Assembly: GCF_032854445.1 (NCBI RefSeq)
Contig: NC_088303.1
Span: 21,955,501 to 22,019,500, forward strand
Direction of reading: 5' to 3'
DNA: 64,000 bases
From: Liolophura sinensis
Taxonomy: Eukaryota > Mollusca > Polyplacophora > Chitonida > Chitonidae
The notes beneath the pieces are model-generated. The model saw only the letters and a program-made list of their open reading frames with translations. It did not search any database and was not told where the DNA came from. Within the stretch, counting starts at the first letter, position 1. Each line of letters begins with the position of its first letter. Positions 24,298 through 36,222 of this stretch are shown here, piece by piece. Both the position numbers and the translations under genes were made by a program.

Positions 24298-24680
24298 CAA
24301 AACTTCAGCCCAATGCATAAAGAACTGAAATCGTGAATTTGGTAATTTACAGTAATTAATATGCTCAAGGAGATTTATATGTAAGTAAAACTTCAGGTCA
24401 ATACATGACATACTTTGTAAGATACCAACCCTAACACTTGTTTAACTGTGATTCTATTATACAATACACTAAGTCAGGTATTCAGTAATTTACAGTATTT
24501 AATATGCGCACACCCAATCTATGATGCAATATGCGCACACCAAATCTATGATGCAATATCCCCCACCTGATATTGTGCTCTACAAGTGTGCAAACCCTGA
24601 GCTCAATACCTGCAGTACTTTTTAAGATACCACCTCCTAATATTTTGTTTAACATCGTTTTCTCTATTATTGGATGCAGA
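24298..24680 (+). repeat. Dispersed repeat, also at 18.3-18.95 kb
   Basis: The block with CAATGCATAAAGAACTGAAA and TCGTGAATTTGGTAATTTAC is the counterpart of 18,378. A short local duplication, CACACC(C/A)AATCTATGATGCAATAT, occurs at about 24,511 and 24,536. GTGTGCAAACCCTGAGCTCA is the counterpart of 18,902. Confidence 0.6.
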
Positions 24681-24689
24681 CGCTGACGC

Positions 24690-26300
24690 CCAGGGTACGA
24701 CATAACCTACAAAGTTTAACCATAGAGGCTGCTGATAACTGAAGCTGCAATACATGGGCATAATGATGCCAGAGAACAACAAAAGCCATTTTAAGAGAAA
24801 AAAAAAATAACAAAAATTCAACATGTAAAAGATGTACATATATACAGCTATGCACAAGCCACAGATGTGTGAACATGAAAACAAAATATGTTTAGGACCT
24901 GGAAACTTGTATGATTTTAATACAGCCATGAGATTGAAATAATACATAAATACTAACAGAACTGAGGAAAAACAACTGAAGCAGTATGTGGATTAGAACA
25001 AGCATTGTTAATACATGACAAGTTTATAGCCTTATGAGGCCTAGTTAATGGTTTTGGGAACCAGAATAATATAGTTTCTGTACAAAGAGAGTTAAGCTTA
25101 GCATAGATTTTCGGGACATAGTTTACATGTATGAAACTTAAACACAAAAGTGACACAGGCGTAAAATAGACATTCATGTAACATGATCTAAAGGAATATA
25201 CAAGTGTGATGGAAACACAAACACATCTGAGATCAAAATATTAGGAAGAAACACTACGGAACAGATTACTTATATATTTTAGATAGAATAGTCCAGTGCA
25301 GATAGAGTGAAGGAGAGCAGTGAGGTTTTGTTATGCTCACATGAAAAACGAAGTCATGCAGCAGACGGAATGTTCAAGCAGTTGAACTTGGAATACAAGG
25401 GATTACTGTAAAATACTTATTATTCTCTGGAATTTATTTTCATGGGTTTTCTCCAAAACTATTAATTCCCTGGACTTAATTTTTGCATATTTAAGAGAAT
25501 ACTGAAACACAAATCTTAAAATCTTAAATTTTCCAAGATAAGATATGGCCCAAATTATTCAAGCACGTCAAACATGAATCATCATAGGTGGCGTTAATCC
25601 TCCTTTGTTTCCTGCAGTGTCACTAATCCTTGAGAACTGGATCTTAGATTAAAACAATGGTGGATGTGCTAACTCCGTCACTCCCTCAGACAAGAAGGCC
25701 AATCTTGTTTCAATGATATTAAAAAAAGGATATGTGACATATGCAATGGCTGTAGGTTTGATGGGTTGCACAAACAGAAATTTAACATGCATGTAAAGAA
25801 GTACTTCCGAGTGATTATACTGAAATTTGAAACATGGTGAATGAATGGAAGATGATGCCAGTAGGTGATGTACACATAGAATTAAGGGTGCAGTGCATGC
25901 TTCCAAGACATAGCATATCACATAAATGACATACATCGGTCGCAGAAATGGACAGGCATTACGAGCAACCACATCATACACTGGGCCTACTGCGAACTAA
26001 CCAAGGATCTCGGCTGTGATCTTTTAATATAGGGTTAGGCATAGATCACAGCTGAGGAGTCATCCAGGTTAAAACAGTGGTATGTAAAAATAGCCTAGCG
26101 CAGAGAAACTACGCGCAACAAAAATCTGTGCAAAATGTACCAATACATGCATTAACAGGGCAAAACTCCAATGAATTATGTTCACCGAGTCATCTTCTGT
26201 TCCTCTGCCAAGGTTTTCAACATTCTGTAGCCTTTACGGCCAGTAAATCCAAGATAATTCACAGTTGTGACTTACGCTCACATGCCGTGTTGACATTTTG
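24690..26300. other. No gene recognised
   Basis: AT-rich sequence; open frames up to about 110 codons on the minus strand have no domain signature, splice context or repeat identity that I can support. Confidence 0.4.
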
Positions 26301-26330
26301 ACCTACTAAACCGCGTTACTGCTACCCGCC

Positions 26331-26892
26331 CATGCGCATTCGTGGTTGACCTTTCATTACGTCACTATGTTTTGAGCTGGCTGTCAGTTCTGACAGGCAC
26401 AAAGCCATGTGACTGAGGAGATTCGAATTTGACAGAAGGCTATGGTGCAAAATGACGGACCTCACAGTTTGTGCAAACTGTCAGATTAAAATTATTTTTT
26501 TAGCAATGAAAAACGGGGGTTACCTTCGACATCCGTTCCATTCAAAATTGGGTACCATAGGCATTACGGTGCATGAAGGCCTTGATAGTTTTTTGCCAAA
26601 GGATGTGGCAGGTATGTCAGAAAAGACAACACGTACCCTGACTGTTACCACTGGCTGTTGAAAGCAACAGTTGGCAAGTCGTCAGAATTTCAATTTCCGG
26701 AAGGATGGATTGTGGGGGATTCGCCGAATTAAAAAGAAAGACAACCAGTATTTTGTCAAGGCCAGGAAGAGCCCCTACATGCAGAAAAGAAGAAAGTTGA
26801 TACGGCATGTAAAACGAAAAAAAAAAGACCTTATTTTTTGTAACCGCTTGGTAAGGGGGGATAGCCACTATTCAGGTGCGTATAAATTATAA
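26331..26892 (+). other. Weak promoter-like segment with unrecognised open frames
   Basis: CATGCGCATT (26,331, NRF1-like half sites) and TTACGTCA (26,357, CRE-like) precede a 69-codon open frame at 26,452-26,661. That frame starts MTDLTVCANC and is followed by a basic 73-codon frame at 26,671-26,892. I recognise neither protein and see no splice site joining them. Chance is a reasonable explanation. Confidence 0.15.
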
Positions 26893-27893
26893 TGGATAAA
26901 ATCATACCTACCTCCGCCAAAATAAGTGGGAGGATGAATCAGTAACTTTTCTCAAACCCAGTTGGGAGAAGGCAAAATACACTTGTATTGTAAAGTATCG
27001 CCATGATTCCATCCATTTGTGGTATTTTCAAAACATCTGGTATGTCATACTTCTGATAAACCCTCGAATAATAGCTCACATTAAATCTTTATTCATGTTC
27101 TATCACGTGTTTGATTGAAGGCATAGATGACTTCTAGTATCAGTGTAAATTTCAAGGTATGATATCACGGAAAGGTTACCCGCTGCTGCGCATGTGTGCC
27201 TCGCTAACCCAGATTTTAAAAACATGCCAGCACGTGGCGACCTGTTGAACATAACCATATTTTTGATTTCGGCCAAGACTTACAGGAGAGTGGGGATGTA
27301 AAGGCGAGTAGCGGCTGTGGCAAGATGTGCGTAAATATTTTATCTTTCGGAATAGCCGTGCTTTATGTGTATTCAAAACAAATCTAAAACGCAAGCATTT
27401 GAATTGAAAGTGGTTGTAGCTCTTTGTAAGCAATATTCTGAAATCAAGCGAAGACAACTCTCGGGCTAAGGATGGCTAGCGGTCCAGTATATATAAGAAA
27501 CTCTTAGACCGAGGTCTCGGGCTAACTGTGGACAACACCAGTGTGTTGAGGACAGCACACTGAGAACCAAAGAGTTCGGGGAAAGTAAATGCTTACATAT
27601 ATTTCTGCACAAACCTAGCCACATAGAGCTACCACCAACCTTACGTTTGCAACTACTAAGTAGGACATATTAAATACTGAGGATGAGTACGTGATGCACT
27701 AACATTGCTAAAATAAAGAGCACAACAACAACTTTGACAGTTTGCGCTGTTGTAACTAGCCTACATTGTACACTGCTGAACGCAAATGGCACAGAATAGC
27801 AAGCGTAATTCACAGATTGGCGAGCACTGTTTGGATTAATTATGGCGCGTATAAATTTTTACTTAAAAAATAGAAAAAAATAAGTGAGCTTAC

Positions 27894-28050
27894 ATCAGCT
27901 GTGGTAGTAACACGCTCCATTGAACTGAAGTTACATGTGCCACTGATCGACCCGAGCGCCTGCGTAAGAACTGCTGTGATTGGACGAAATAGCCAGGTTT
28001 GTAAGATACGATCTGATTGAAGCCAACAATTTGCGGACAACACCGGAAGT
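27894..28050 (-). promoter_or_regulatory. Candidate minus-strand promoter and first exon
   Basis: On the minus strand an ETS-type site (ACTTCCGG, 28,043-28,050) and a CCAAT box (CCAATCAC, 27,976-27,983) precede an ATG at 27,920. That ATG opens nine codons (MERVTTTAD) ending in a good splice donor (GAT|GTAAGC, intron from 27,893). CCAAT plus ETS with no TATA is typical of constitutive promoters. I could not find a convincing second exon, so the gene is unproven. Confidence 0.25.
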
Positions 28051-28099
28051 TGCTGTCTTTGTCATCCTCCTCACAGAGACAGGACTTTGCATAATAATG

Positions 28100-28320
28100 T
28101 TACAAATTAGGATCTAGAATGTGTTTAATACACATATTTGCCCAATAATTTCATCTTTTCAGCTGATACATGTGTTCAACCTGGATTTTGATCATATTTA
28201 CATTTTTAATATAATCATAAATATTATCATAATTCAGATTAAAGGCATATGTTTGGATATAAACATCAAACCTACGTTAAAAAATTTATTAGACATGCAT
28301 CACATCCTTATTTATAATTA
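28100..28320 (+). repeat. Dispersed repeat, empty-site paralogue of the Tc1-like insertion
   Basis: TTTTCAGCTGATACATGTGT, CCTGGATTTTGATCATATTT and the following AATTCAGATTAAA...TTATTAGACATGCATCACATC align with the two flanks of the transposon at 57.0-58.4 kb. Here the sequence is continuous, with no insertion. The copies are clearly diverged. Confidence 0.75.
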
Positions 28321-28639
28321 TTAAGCAAAGACGACATCTACCAAATTGTGGTCTCAAATACCCACTATACAAAAATATTTTCAAATCCCCATTCTCCTGA
28401 AAAAATTTCAGACTCTTTCATCTGAGTTTGGCATCATTTTTATGTTTTCTTCTCCTTTAAATTAAACGCGTGAAATACTATACGTTTAAAACATATTGAA
28501 TAAATGTGTATTTAGGAAAGTTACCCTAAATATGTATATGTATTTTATACAAAGTTGAGGAAGTTTTCTTAATTGATTATGATATACGGAGCGTGACCCA
28601 TTTTGACATGGTGTCATGCATTTGCGTCAGAAATATTGC

Positions 28640-28954
28640 TTTGCTATAAAATGGCTCCGTGATGCTGTAAGTGTTTCTTCTCATTGACAAGACATACGCA
28701 CGTGACTGAGATGGCACGTGTCACTGAGACGCTACACAGCCGAGTCACATCGATCACTTAGCCCATGCCACTCGACCGACATGGCGTACATGGATGAAAA
28801 CGACCGGCGGTTGTTCAACATCAGTCATCTAAATACCAGAAATCTGTGCACTTCACGTCGCATTTCACTATTTTTCAAACATTCATGGCCAACTCAAAAA
28901 AAAATTTCCTTGACTTTTTCACACATAGTATTGAGTTATTTTTTTTTTTTTTAA
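28640..28954 (+). other. Weak TATA/E-box segment, no gene confirmed
   Basis: A CTATAAAATGGC box (28,645) is followed by two CACGTG E-boxes (about 28,700 and 28,716). The open frame below it, including MAYMDENDRRLF, has no domain that I know. No donor site of quality is evident. It is listed only because the motifs are close together. Confidence 0.15.
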
Positions 28955-30420
28955 TGTTGACCTTAACTCTGGAGGATATGTTACCTTTTGAAGTGAAAAC
29001 TCTCAATAATGCCTTCGTGCGTAAAAATTCCGTAACGCCTGATCCTTCCTCTGTTGATTTATTTGTTTATTTTTGTAGAGTTTTTTATTACTTTTTTATT
29101 TATTATTATTTCCCGAAATGGACTTGTCACACAAATCTTAGCACGGTTGTCTTTTATTCCCGGGACAGTTTCTTATACAGTTAAGAGGCATGAACAATGC
29201 CTCTAACGATTAGCCAATTAGAGAAGACAAAGTTAAGAGGAAACGCCCAACCTTGAACTCAAAAGTGCCCGCGCACAATGAGGTTTTTTCCTTTTAAAAC
29301 AATCAGATCAATCGCACTAAAAGGAGACGCCGTCAAAAACCAGCTAGATATCACGTACCCCTTAGAGTGCTGAATACATGCGTGATGTGAAAGAAATTAT
29401 AGAAGCTTAAAGGGGAAGCATCTCACCGACAAGATCACATAGTACATGGGTTATTTTTTCTTGTTTTTTTGGTTTCTTTCTTTTGATAGGATCTAGAAAG
29501 TTATAAAAAGACAAGAGTACACAATAAGAATGTTATATTGATCTAATATGCCAATAGGAGAAGAAGAAAAAAACTCCGTAGAACTGAGTACAGATTGCGG
29601 TGCCGGATGTAGGAGTCCTCGTGTGGATGGTTTATCATGGAATGATGCCTGTACCGCTTGTGAGGACAGAGGGATAATCATTTTGATAGGATCGAGCGGT
29701 GATGATCTTGTCATCGGCGCTTAACTGATCATACCAATTTCTAGTCTACATTTTGTCTGATTACTTACCCAGAAACATGTACGAACGCCATTTACGTCAC
29801 GCATGGGAAAGTCCGACTTTAAGGCCTGCATGTCTTTTAGCTCATCTGGAGTACTGAGATTACATGTAACTGATGGCGGTTCATTAGGTGCTTTTCAACA
29901 CAGTTGTTTAGGATTGCATTTTCCCGTCATAGTTACAAATTTCCAATACTAGTTTAGACATCCGCACGTACCCCATCGGGTTTCGAAACCACTCTGGAGA
30001 TTAGTTGCCTGATACAGATTGCGATCACTGGTTAGAAATATAATTTACATCACAGAAGTGCACACTGTACCTAGAAAGTGTAATCTGTAACAAGAACTAT
30101 AGATGGTATTTTGTCAATAAATCTACCACTACAGACAGAGGGGCGATACTCTACATTTATGTCATATTTGTTAACATTCTATGAAGTCGATCTTCCAAGC
30201 TGGTCTGTTGTATCAAAATCCGAACATAAATTGTTCACGACATATGGCGATGGTAAAGAACCGCTAAAAAAAATCCTGGATCCACACACGGGTCCAGATC
30301 CGGATCACATTCAAAGTTCAATGGTTTGATTCTTGTCCTAGTGACAAACTGTGCACCGAAAATCCACCAATGACCTTTATATTTAAGCTCAAACAGACGG
30401 AGGCACGGACAGACAGACAG
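28955..30420. other. No gene recognised
   Basis: AT-rich sequence. The only structure seen is an 8-bp hairpin AGAGGCAT-gaaca-ATGCCTCT at 29,184-29,204. Confidence 0.4.
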
Positions 30421-30430
30421 ACGGTCAGTC

Positions 30431-30526
30431 GGACAGAGAGATAAAAAGGCGGACAGAGAGATAAAAAGGCGGACAGAGAGATAAAAAGGCAGACAGGCAG
30501 ACAAGCTTGTCAAAACAAGCTTGTTT
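30431..30526. repeat. 20-bp tandem repeat (3 copies) and HindIII-site palindrome
   Basis: GGACAGAGAGATAAAAAGGC is repeated three times at 20-bp steps from 30,431, preceded by a (CAGA)n stretch. It is followed by ACAAGCTTGT twice, separated by CAAA, about 30,502-30,525. Each half is itself palindromic. Confidence 0.9.
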
Positions 30527-31489
30527 GGCGGAGATAATAATTCTATTTGATCATAAAGGCTGCTATTCATATATGCATACCAGCGTGTAGGATAGTGCTG
30601 AGATCGTTGTCTGAGTAGACATCGTGAAAAAACGATTTCAGTACGATGCCACAGCTGAGAATACAGAAGGCGTTCTTCTCAGATCTCATCAATCTTGATT
30701 TTTGAAGTATACCATAATTCCATGAAGGTGATTTGAAGTTTTCCTAATTCGATACTACGGGAAGATTTTAGAACGTACTATGGGCTCACTAAAGAAGGTA
30801 TATCATCTTTGATACTATGAATAGCTGGTAAAAAGTAGGCTTCCCTGGGAAAATGTCAACGTTTTTGTAACGATTTTAAGTATATGGTCTATTGAGATTT
30901 AGGAACAACAAACTAAGAACGCAAATACAGGCCTAATAACAGACATAATATGTACAACAGAACAGAAGTACCCATCCGTAATATACATGACTTGTATCAA
31001 TATATATGTGTTGGATAAAAAATATTGTTAGATATCGGGTAAGAGAAGGAATTGTGAACAATTTATTGATTTTGTACGTAGCATTATTAGACATCACAAT
31101 GAATGTAAATGAAATGATTTGATATGGAGTAGAAGATGCGTACATATGTTCCTAAATATACAGCATGACTTATTTGTACAAGATCTAATAACAGGCAAAG
31201 ATCTGTGTGGCAAAAACTGTCAGCTCTCGGAACGGTTTATAGACTTATATGTAAGTCTATATGATTTTAAGACAATGCATGCAAACACAGACGAAAACAG
31301 TGTCCAGGAAATGGTATCTATATGTACGTATACTAAGTCGCTATACACATGTATGATATGATACAGACAACTGGGAATTTTTTGGCGTTTTTTTTTTTAC
31401 TTAACATGAATTATTTATATGTTGACGTGAAATAGTAAAAGCTGGCCATGCTATGATAACAGTATATTTTGTCTTAAAAGTTGATGGTA

Positions 31490-33765
31490 GGGGAAAAGTT
31501 GGTGGGGAAAATTGGCTGGCACTGAGTGTTGGGGGAGGAAAAATGGGGTTGTTGTAACTGAGTGTTGGTTGGGATAATTGTGCTGACATTGCGTGTTGGT
31601 GAGGAAAATGGTGCTGTAACTCAGTGTTGTTTGGGATCATTGTGCTGGCACAGAGTGTTGTCGAGGAAAACGGTGCTGTAACCAAGTGTTGGTTAGGATA
31701 ATTGTGCTGGCACTGAGTGTAGGTGTGGAAAATGGTGCTGTAACTCAATGTTGGTTGAGATATTTGTGCTGGCACTGAGTGTTGGTGAGGAAAATGGTTC
31801 TGTAACTGAATGTTGGTTGGGATAATTGGCTGGCACTAAGTGTTGGTGAGGAAAATGGTGCTGTAACTGAATGTTGGTTGTGGTAATTGTGTTGACACTA
31901 AGTGTTGGTGATGAAAATGGTTCTGTAACTGAGTGTTGGTTGGGATAATTGTGCTGGCACTAAGTGTTGGTGTGGAAAATGGTGCTGTAACTGAGTATTG
32001 ATTGGGGAAAATTGGCTGGCGCTGAGTGTTGTTGAGGAAAATGGGACTGTACCTGAGTATGATTGGGGAAAATTGGCTGGCACTGAGTGTTAGTGAGGAA
32101 AATGGTGTTGTACCTGAGTATGATTGGGGAAAATTGGCTGGCGCTGAGTGTTGTTGAGGAAAATGGGGTTGTGACTGAGTGTTGGTGAGGAAAAGGATGC
32201 TATAACTGAGTATTGATTGGGATAATTGTGCTGGCACTGAGTGTTGGTGAGGAAAACGGCTTTGTACCTGAGTATGATTGGGGAAAATTGGCTGGCGCTG
32301 AGTGTTGTTGAGGAAAATGGGATTGTACCTGAGTATGATTGGGGAAAATTGGCTGGCGCTGAGTGTTGTTGAGGAAAATGGGGTTGTGACTGAGTGTTGT
32401 GAGGAAAAGGATGCTATAACTCAGTGTTGGTTGGGATAATTGGCTGGCATTGAGTGTTGGTGAGAAGAAATTGGGTTGTGACTGAGTGTTATTTGGGATA
32501 ATTGTGCTGGCATTGAGTGTTGGTGAGGAGAATGGGGTTGTAACTGAGTGTTGGTTGGGATAATTAGCTGGCATTGAGTGTTGGTGAGGAGAATTGGGTT
32601 GTAACTGAGTGTTGGTTAGGATAATTGTGCTGGCATTGAGTGTTGGTGAGGAGAATTGGGTTGTAACTGAGTGTTGGTTAGGATAATTGTGCTGGCACTG
32701 AGTGTAAATGAAAAGAATTGGGTTGTAACTGAGTGTTGGTTGGGATAATTGTGCTGGCACTGAGTGTTGGTGAGGAAAATGGTGCTTTAAATGAGTATGA
32801 TTGGGGAAAATTGGTGGCGCTGAGTGTTGGTGAGGAAAATGGGGTTGTACCTGAGTGTTGGTGAGGAAAAGGTGCCATAACTCAGTATTGATTGGGATAA
32901 TTGTGCTGGCACTGAGTGTTGGTGAGGAGGATGGGGTTGTAACTGAGTGTTGGTTGGGATAATTGTGCTGGCACTGAGTGTTGGTGAGGATAATGGGGCT
33001 GTAACTGAGTGTTGGTTAGGATAATTGTGCTGGCATTGAGTGTTGGTGAGGAGAATTGGGTTGTAACTGAGTGTTGGTTGGGATAATTGGCTGGCACTGA
33101 GTGTTGGTGAGAAGAAATTGGATTGTAACTGAGTGTTGGTTGGGATAATTGTGCTGGCACTGAGTGTTGGTGAGGAAAATGGTGCTTTAAATGAGTATGA
33201 TTGGGGAAAATTGGCTGGCGCTGAGTGTTGGTGAGGAAAATGGGGTTGTACCTGAGTGTTGGTTGGGATAATTGTGCTGGCACTGACTGTTGGTGAGGAT
33301 AATGGGGCTGTAACTGAGTGTTGGTTAGGATAATTGTGCTGGCACTGAGTGTTGGTGAGGAAAGAGGTGCTATAACTGAGTATTGATTGGGATAATTGTG
33401 CTGGCACTGAGTGTTGGTGAGGAAAACGGCTTTGTACCTGAGTATGATTGGGGAAAATTGGCTGGCGCTGAGTGTTGTTGAGGAAAATGGGATTGTACCT
33501 GAGTATGATTGGGGAAAATTGGCTGGCGCTGAGTGTTGTTGAGGAAAATGGGGTTGTAACTGAGTGTTGTGAGGAAAAGGATGCTATAATTCAGTGTTGG
33601 TTGGGATAATTGGCTGGCATTGAGTGTTGGTGAGGAGAATGGGGCTGTAACTGAGTGTTATTTGGGATAATTGTACTAACACTCAGTGTTGGTGATGAAA
33701 ATGGTTCTGTAACTGAGTGATGGTTGTGGTAATTGTGTTGGCACTAAGTGTTGGTGAGGGAAAAA
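31490..33765. repeat. Minisatellite, 31-bp half-units dimerised to 62 bp, about 36 dimers
   Basis: The 62-bp unit consists of two related 31-bp halves. One contains CTGAGTGTTGGTGAGGAAAA followed by TGGTGCTGTAA; the other contains CTGAGTGTTGGTTGGGATAA followed by TTGTGCTGGCA. The array runs about 2.3 kb with many variants, including a TGATTGGGGAAAATTGGCTG type. The minus strand carries very few stop codons, giving open frames up to 206 codons in all three frames with a 62-residue period. This follows from repeat composition and is not evidence of a protein. Confidence 0.96.
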
Positions 33766-34585
33766 ATGTGTTAGTATTGATTATCGGTAGGTGTAATGGC
33801 GCTGTTAATGATTGTTGGTAGGTATGGTGCAGGTACTGATTTTGAAGGTAGAAATGGTGGACATGCAATCTTGGAGACCATGATGGAGTTCCACGTTCAA
33901 AATGCACGACTTGTATATAAGTTGTTAGTCAGGTTGGATTGTTGAGGGCCATGGAATTAATGAATGAGGTAAATGAACGTTTTGGCAAATCATGGTGATA
34001 TTAATGTTGGCTGGGCGGGAGGAGCAAGGGGTAATACTGTTATTGATGTTAGGCATTTTACACGAGGAGGTAATGGCATGTTGCTATTTATCTTACGGCA
34101 GTGTTTTAAACTTGGCCTTAATTATGAGAGCAGTCATCGATGGTTTGTTGTGGGTATGACGTTTACGATGAAACTAGTTATAATGATAATGTTTATGGCG
34201 AGACAGTGACAACAGTATCCAGCAATGGCGAAGATGATGTTGCTAATGCAGACGATGTTGTTAATTTAACATGGAGAAATACTCATAATGCTGACTTTGC
34301 TGATGGTGATAAAGATTATTGCTGAAATATCACAAAGGCTATAGAAAATTTCCCAATCGAGGACGATGTTGAACTCACTTGTGACCTAGAGATTGAAAGC
34401 ATACACGGTAACCACTCAACCAAGGCCCCCTCCATTACTGTTTGTGATTTCTTTGGTAAAAATTGTTCAGTGTGAATGATAGTGATGAAATAACGAGCGA
34501 GTGCAGATGAAACCATGCATGTAATATCAAGTGAATGTATGAGTTTCTGTTGAAGTTTGTAACGTATAGATTTATTCCAGTTCTA
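33766..34585. other. No gene recognised
   Basis: The flank of the minisatellite. Open frames in it contain decayed low-complexity GAT/GTT-rich sequence and show no domain. Confidence 0.4.
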
Positions 34586-35155
34586 CCCCGATGGCTCAGT
34601 TGGTAGAGCGTTCGCCTCTGGGGCGGTAGATCCATAGGGTCAGTCCTGGGTCAGGTCACACCTAAAACCTTAAACTTATTTGATTTATTTATTTATTTGA
34701 TTGGAGTTTTACGCCGTACTCAAGAATATTTCACTTATACGATGGCGGCCAGCATTATGGTTGGGAGGTAACCGGGCAGAGCCCGGGGGAAACCCACGAC
34801 CATCCGCAGGTTGCTGGCTGACCTTCCCACGTACGGCCGGAGAGGAACCCAGCATGAGCTGGACTAAGACCTTAGAAGAGGAAGTTGTAGCTTCCTCGCT
34901 TGGCGTTCAGCATTGAGGGGATAGTACAACGAATGGTACAACGGTTGACCCGTATCAGTATAATGGTTCGAATGTGATGTCTTACTTGCCTTCGGTAAGT
35001 CGTCTCAGTGAAGCAACACTAGATAAATCAGCGGTTGAATTCGTCCTGCATCAAGGAGACACATTACACGTACATGCAATCTAAGGACTCCTTCGTCATC
35101 ATATGACTGAAAAATTGTTAAGTACGGCGTTAAACCCTAAGCATTCACTCACTTA
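34586..35155 (+). repeat. SINE-B copy interrupted by a SINE-A
   Basis: The tRNA-like head (TGGCTCAGTTGGTAGAGCGT, then GGGTCAGTCCTGGGTCAGG) is at 34,586-34,672. The body resumes at about 34,865 (GAGGAAGTTGTAGCTTCCTC, CTTGGCGTTCAGCATTGAGG) and ends at ATGACTGAAAAATTGTTAAG with TACGGCGTTAAACCCTAAGC. The interruption is the SINE-A listed next. The head resembles a tRNA gene but is part of this retroposon. Confidence 0.85.
34673..34864 (-). repeat. SINE-A nested in SINE-B, with 10-bp target duplication
   Basis: Inverted SINE-A from its TTTATTTATTTATTTGATTG tail through TACGCCGTACTCAAGAATAT and CCGGGCAGAGCCCGG to CCCAGCATGAGCTGGACT. It is flanked by TAAAACCTTA (34,663-34,672) and TAAGACCTTA (34,865-34,874), a 10-bp duplication with one mismatch. 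It is 5'-truncated. Confidence 0.9.
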
Positions 35156-35586
35156 TTCTAGGTCTTGTTAGGTGAATAATGGGGTGAGCTGTAAGAGGCT
35201 TTAGGGTTTTATATTGAGGACACAGTAATGTCCGTCCCTTTCATTTATATACGACATCATGGCGTCAACTTTCTTTGAAAACACCAGTTACATGATATCA
35301 CAAAACTACCGCGTGCAAGTGCAATCTTAGGACAATATTATATTGGCCAACAGAAAGCACAATCGACCGATTTTTGCCACCAAATAAGGCGCGAAGTAAA
35401 AATGAAAGCAAAATCTTGAAAATCACTCTGTCCAAGAATGGGATTTTACTCACATCTTGGAATATCGAGTGAGTGCAGGTGGAAATCATGTAAAACAAGT
35501 TTAAATCGAATAGGAAACTTTGTTATAGACAGTCAGTGAGACCATGCTATGTCATCGCACAAGTAGACCATGCACAATAACATGTT

Positions 35587-36222
35587 AATACAGAGAGAAA
35601 CAATGTGATAATAAGTGAACACAGGAGCAAGCCATGTGATAACAAGTGACTGCACGAGCAAACCACGTGATAAAAGGTGAACGCAAGAGCAAACCATGTG
35701 ATAACAAGTGACCCAGGAGCAAACCATGTGATAACAGGTGAACGCAGGAACAGACCATATAATAACAAGTGAACACAGGAGCACACCATGTGATAAGAAG
35801 TGAACGTAAAGGCAAACTATGTGATAACAAGTGAACGCAAGAGCAAACCAGGTGAAGAGAGGAGCAAACTATGTGATAACAAGTGAACGCAAGGGCAAAC
35901 CATGTGATAAAAGGTGAAGGCAGGGGTAAACTATGTGATAACAGGTGAAGGCAGGAGAAAAGCATGTGATAACAGGTGAACGCAGGAGCAAGCCACGTGA
36001 AAACAAGTGAAGGCAGGAGCAAAGCATGTGAAAACAAGTGAACGCAGGAGCAACCCATGTGATAACACGTGAACGCAGAAGCAAACCATGTGATAACACG
36101 TGACCGCAAGCGTAAACCATGTGATAACAAATGAACCTAGCTGAAAACCATGAGATAACGAGTGAATGCAGGGGCAAAACATATTATAACAAGTGAAAGT
36201 AAGAGCAAACCATGCGATAACA
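35587..36222. repeat. Minisatellite, 31-bp unit, about 20 copies
   Basis: The unit is GTGATAACAAGTGAACGCAG followed by GAGCAAACCAT. About 20 units follow each other with scattered substitutions and a few short deletions. The open frames of up to 181 codons on the minus strand are array artefacts with a 31-residue period. Confidence 0.95.

Noticed and set aside
31401-33407. Series of minus-strand open frames of 124-206 codons rich in N, Q, S, P, T
   Set aside because: They lie wholly in a 31/62-bp minisatellite, overlap in all three frames and repeat with the array. They show no coding constraint.
34586-34665. Possible tRNA gene (TGGCTCAGTTGGTAGAGCG and a T-arm-like stretch)
   Set aside because: It is the head of a SINE-B; the body follows after a nested SINE-A. 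It lacks a complete acceptor stem. Heads at 12.26, 42.40 and 62.17 kb are SINE-A heads for the same reason.
35587-36222. CRISPR-like array of short repeats
   Set aside because: Units are contiguous with no unique spacers, and the sequence is animal DNA.
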